A stretch of 64,000 nt of DNA. Origin: Arthrobacter sp. zg-Y1110. GTDB taxonomy: Bacteria > Actinomycetota > Actinomycetes > Actinomycetales > Micrococcaceae. This document shows positions 61,595 through 64,000 of the stretch, in pieces. Location of the stretch: the NCBI RefSeq assembly GCF_025244865.1, contig NZ_CP104272.1, forward strand, positions 3,348,001 through 3,412,000. The letters run 5' to 3'. The translations under genes were made by a program, and so were the position numbers. Position 1 is the first letter of the stretch, and each line of letters opens with the position of its first letter. Below the pieces are notes generated by a model that did no database searches, had not been told where the DNA came from, and was given only the letters and a program-made list of their open reading frames with translations.

Positions 61595-62128
61595 ATGGGA
61601 TTTTTGCCGTCGCCGCCGCGTGCCGTCCTGTTTGACCGGGACGGCACGCTGATTTTTGACGTGCCCTACAACGCGGATCCGGCACTCGTGCGGCCGCTAC
61701 CCGGCGCCGTCGAGGTGCTGGCCGGGCTGCGGCAAGCCGGCGTGGCCGTAGGGGTAATCACCAACCAGTCCGGCATCGGCCGGGGGATGCTGTCCGCTGA
61801 AGAAGTGGCGGGAGTGAACGACGCCGTCGAAGACCTGCTGGGACCGTTCGATGTCTGGGAAATCTGCCCGCATGCACCGGGCTACGGCTGCGCCTGCCGC
61901 AAGCCGATGCCCGGCATGGTGCTGCGGGCGAGCCGCCGCCTGGGGCTCGATCCTGCAGAAGTCGCCGTCATCGGTGACATTGGTGCCGACGTCGAGGCCG
62001 CCGCGGCCGCCGGTGCACGCGGCGTGCTGGTGCCCACTGCCGTTACCCGTGCCGAGGAAACCGCCGCGGCTCCGCTCGTGGCGGACGACCTGGCCGAGGC
62101 CGTGGAGTTGCTGTGGGGCAGCCGATGA
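61595..62128 (+). CDS. gmhB: D,D-heptose 1,7-bisphosphate phosphatase-like HAD protein
   Basis: A 177-residue HAD-IIIA phosphatase. DxDGT catalytic motif at D14-D16 (FDRDGTLIFDVPYNADP) and the GmhB zinc ligands Cys91, His93, Cys99, Cys101 (CPHAPGYGCAC). It dephosphorylates heptose bisphosphate. Its stop overlaps the next gene by four bases. Confidence 0.88.
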   Translation: MGFLPSPPRAVLFDRDGTLIFDVPYNADPALVRPLPGAVEVLAGLRQAGVAVGVITNQSGIGRGMLSAEEVAGVNDAVEDLLGPFDVWEICPHAPGYGCACRKPMPGMVLRASRRLGLDPAEVAVIGDIGADVEAAAAAGARGVLVPTAVTRAEETAAAPLVADDLAEAVELLWGSR

Positions 62129-63186
62129 GCCGCCGGGTATTGGTGGCCCGGCTCGACGGCGCCGGGGACGTCCTGCTCGCGGGCCCGGCCATCCGTGCGG
62201 TGGCGGCGGCACCGGATGTGGAAACGGTGCTGCTGTGCGGTCCGCAGGGTGCGCCTGCCGGACGGCTGCTGCCCGGGGTCGCGCAGGTGCTGGAGTGGTC
62301 CTGCCCCTGGATCCTGAATCCTGCCCCGGAACCTTCCCGGGACCTGCTGGAGGCACTGCGGGTCATGCTGCGGTCCGTCGGGGCCGAGGAAGCGGTGATC
62401 CTCACGTCCTTCCACCAGTCCCCGCTGCCCCTGGCATTGCTGCTCCGCGAAGCCGGAGTACGCACTATTACGGGGGCGTCCACGGATTACGCCGGTGCCT
62501 TGCTGGCCCACCGGCTCAAACCCGGGGAGGACTTCCCCGAAGACCAGCCGGAGGCGGAGCGTGCGCTGCGGATCGCTGCCGCCGCAGGTTTTCCGCTTCC
62601 CGCCGGCGACGACGGCCGGCTGCGGCTGGGACCATTGCCCGATGTCTCCCATCTGGTGGGCACCGGACCCTACATCGTGGTGCATCCGGGTGCCGCCGTG
62701 CCGGCCCGGGCCTGGCCGGCCCTGCACCATGCCGCCGCCGTCGAACTGCTCACCGCCGCCGGCTTCCGCGTGGTGGTCACCGGCGGCCCCGGCGAGAAGG
62801 AGCTGACCGCCACCGTGGCGGCGGTGGCCGGCCTGGATCTGGGCGGACGCACGGATCTGGCCGCTCTGGCGGCCGTCCTGGCCGGAGCGGACGCGGTGGT
62901 GGCCGGAAACACCGGGCCGGCCCATCTGGCGGCCGCGGCAGGCACTCCGGTGGTGAGCCTCTTCGCACCCGTGGTGCCCGCCATCCGGTGGGCGCCCTAC
63001 GGTGTTCCGCTGGAACTGCTGGGGAACCAGCACGCTGCCTGCCACGGAACCCGTGCCCGGATCTGCCCGGTGCCCGGGCATCCCTGCCTTTCCGGCGTTT
63101 CCCCCGAACAGGTGGTGGAAGCGGTGCAGCGCCTGGTCACCGGCGTGCCGTCGCTGCAGACCCACCGTGAAATGAGGCACCGATGA
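62125..63186 (+). CDS. Glycosyltransferase family 9
   Basis: A 353-residue GT9. Start MSRRVLVARLDGAGDVLLAGPAIRAV, donor region YIVVHPGAAVPARAWPALHHAA, and VVAGNTGPAHLAAAAGTPVVSLFAPVVPAI. ATG at 62125 overlaps the previous TGA (ATGA), so an upstream in-frame ATG at 62113 is not needed. Followed by another coupled GT. Confidence 0.88.
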   Translation: MSRRVLVARLDGAGDVLLAGPAIRAVAAAPDVETVLLCGPQGAPAGRLLPGVAQVLEWSCPWILNPAPEPSRDLLEALRVMLRSVGAEEAVILTSFHQSPLPLALLLREAGVRTITGASTDYAGALLAHRLKPGEDFPEDQPEAERALRIAAAAGFPLPAGDDGRLRLGPLPDVSHLVGTGPYIVVHPGAAVPARAWPALHHAAAVELLTAAGFRVVVTGGPGEKELTATVAAVAGLDLGGRTDLAALAAVLAGADAVVAGNTGPAHLAAAAGTPVVSLFAPVVPAIRWAPYGVPLELLGNQHAACHGTRARICPVPGHPCLSGVSPEQVVEAVQRLVTGVPSLQTHREMRHR

Positions 63187-64000
63187 GGATCCTGCTGTGG
63201 CACGTGCACGGCGGCTGGATGGAGGCATTTGTCCGCGGCGCCCATGAGTACCTGCTGCCGGCCACCCCCGCACGGGATGCCTGGGGACTGGGACGCGGCG
63301 GCCGGTCCTGGCCGGCAGCTGCGGTGGAAGTGGCGCCGGAAGATCTACGCACCCAGCAGATCGACGTCGTACTGCTGCAGCGTCCCGAAGAGATCGACGC
63401 CTGCACCCGCCTGCTCGGCCGGCGGCCCGGCCGGGACATTCCGGCGGTGTATCTGGAACACAACACCCCGCGCGGCAACGTGCCCGAGACCCGGCATCCG
63501 CTGGCCGGCCGGACGGACATCCCGGTTGTGCATGTCACGCAGTTCAACCGCTTGTTCTGGGACACCGGGAGGGCACCGGTACGGGTCATCGAACACGGCA
63601 TCCCCGACCCCGGCTACCTCTACACCGGGGAGCGCCCGCATCTGGGGGTGGTGGTGAACGAGCCGGTCCGCCGCAGCCGGGTGGCCGGCACCGATCTCCT
63701 GCCCGAATTTGCCCGGGCTGCACCGCTGGAAGTCTTCGGGATGGGTACGGAACGGCTGCCCGGACTGCTGGGTGCAGACCGCCTGCTGGTCCGCGGCGAC
63801 CTGCCCGTTGCCAGGCTGCACCGGGAACTGGCCGGCTGCCGGGCCTACCTGCACCCGATGCGCTGGACCTCGCTGGGCCTGTCCCTGCTTGAGGCCATGC
63901 ACCTGGGACTGCCGGTCCTGGCCCTTGCAACCACCGAAGCGGTCCGGGCAGTCCCGCCGGTGGCGGGGATCACCAGCAACGATCCCGAGGAGCTGGCCCG
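63183..64000 (+). CDS. Glycosyltransferase (GT4/group-1-like), truncated by window
   Basis: At least 272 residues. Start MRILLWHVHGGWMEAFVRGAHEYLLPATP; middle RPEEIDACTRLLGRRPGRDIPAVYLEHNTPRGN; C-terminal nucleotide-sugar motif LHPMRWTSLGLSLLEAMHLGLPVLALATTE near 250, typical of GT4. ATG overlaps the previous TGA by four bases. The 3-prime end lies beyond 64000. Confidence 0.85.
   Translation, partial: MRILLWHVHGGWMEAFVRGAHEYLLPATPARDAWGLGRGGRSWPAAAVEVAPEDLRTQQIDVVLLQRPEEIDACTRLLGRRPGRDIPAVYLEHNTPRGNVPETRHPLAGRTDIPVVHVTQFNRLFWDTGRAPVRVIEHGIPDPGYLYTGERPHLGVVVNEPVRRSRVAGTDLLPEFARAAPLEVFGMGTERLPGLLGADRLLVRGDLPVARLHRELAGCRAYLHPMRWTSLGLSLLEAMHLGLPVLALATTEAVRAVPPVAGITSNDPEELA

Noticed and set aside
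61851..63273. Long overlapping frames on both strands in the GT cluster
   Set aside because: The intact GT9 and GmhB genes explain the region; the other frames lack start signals and family features.
1..64000. CRISPR arrays, insertion sequences, prophage or integrative elements
   Set aside because: No regularly spaced repeats, transposase, integrase or attachment-site pattern was found; the tandem repeats seen are short and local.

Overview
The window is high-GC, gene-dense DNA from an actinobacterium, most likely the Micrococcaceae (Arthrobacter sensu lato). That placement is inference. It rests on the GC-rich codon use, the CarD regulator, a GAF-ANTAR protein, an AlaX-type editing protein, WXG-like secreted proteins, a bkd-type dehydrogenase operon, LPxTG surface proteins, and the order pat / holin-family membrane protein / purB. 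I see no insertion sequences, prophage, CRISPR array or rRNA; it reads as ordinary chromosome with a few accessory loci.

Layout. 1-2.2 kb: the N-terminus of a probable MFS transporter, a MarR-like protein, and a TetR / NADPH:FMN reductase pair around a palindromic operator. 2.2-4.9 kb: a small modification-enzyme locus with a stand-alone SpaB_C (lantibiotic dehydratase C-terminal) protein, a 62-residue downstream protein and a divergent LuxR-type regulator across a palindrome-rich intergenic region. 4.9-11.7 kb: two aminotransferases and the E1alpha-E1beta-E2 branched-chain 2-oxoacid dehydrogenase operon. 11.8-18.2 kb: a WXG-like/hydrolase pair, purB, rlmN, guanine deaminase and soxR. 18.2-22.4 kb: a SoxR box controlling a small ORF and a VOC protein, then a polyol/sugar ABC transporter without an ATPase. 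22.6-28.7 kb: AlaX, initiator tRNA-Met, a lipoprotein, an acetyltransferase, a lactate-monooxygenase-like enzyme, a frameshifted small membrane gene, TetR and a DUF1295 protein. 28.8-34.7 kb: two two-component systems and CarD. 35.2-43.8 kb: paired CNNM/CorC-like membrane proteins, an alcohol dehydrogenase, an orphan PAS kinase, a second SpaB_C paralogue and a GAF-ANTAR protein. 43.8-52 kb: mannitol 2-dehydrogenase, an orphan PstS, and a translationally coupled sigma-ogt-alkB-alkA repair operon divergent from an acyl-CoA ligase. 53-58.1 kb: two paralogous LPDTG-anchored proteins, one an S1 protease, followed by a lipoprotein that resembles a free S1-protease prodomain. 58.2-64 kb: a SigB/F-type sigma factor, an S66/MccF-like peptidase and a coupled GT9-GmhB-GT9-GT cluster that suggests heptose-type glycan synthesis and runs off the window.

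The strongest candidate for an undescribed system is the pair of stand-alone SpaB_C proteins 39 kb apart (2441-3400 and 42031-42981). About 60% of residues match over the first 90 aligned columns. One copy carries a regulator and a tiny companion gene. No full LanB dehydratase, cyclase, peptide transporter or obvious precursor peptide is visible in the window. The second candidate is the surface protease with a separate prodomain-like lipoprotein. Several operators can be read directly from the DNA: a SoxR box, a TetR palindrome, a two-site operator upstream of bkd and inverted repeats upstream of the NarL-type system.
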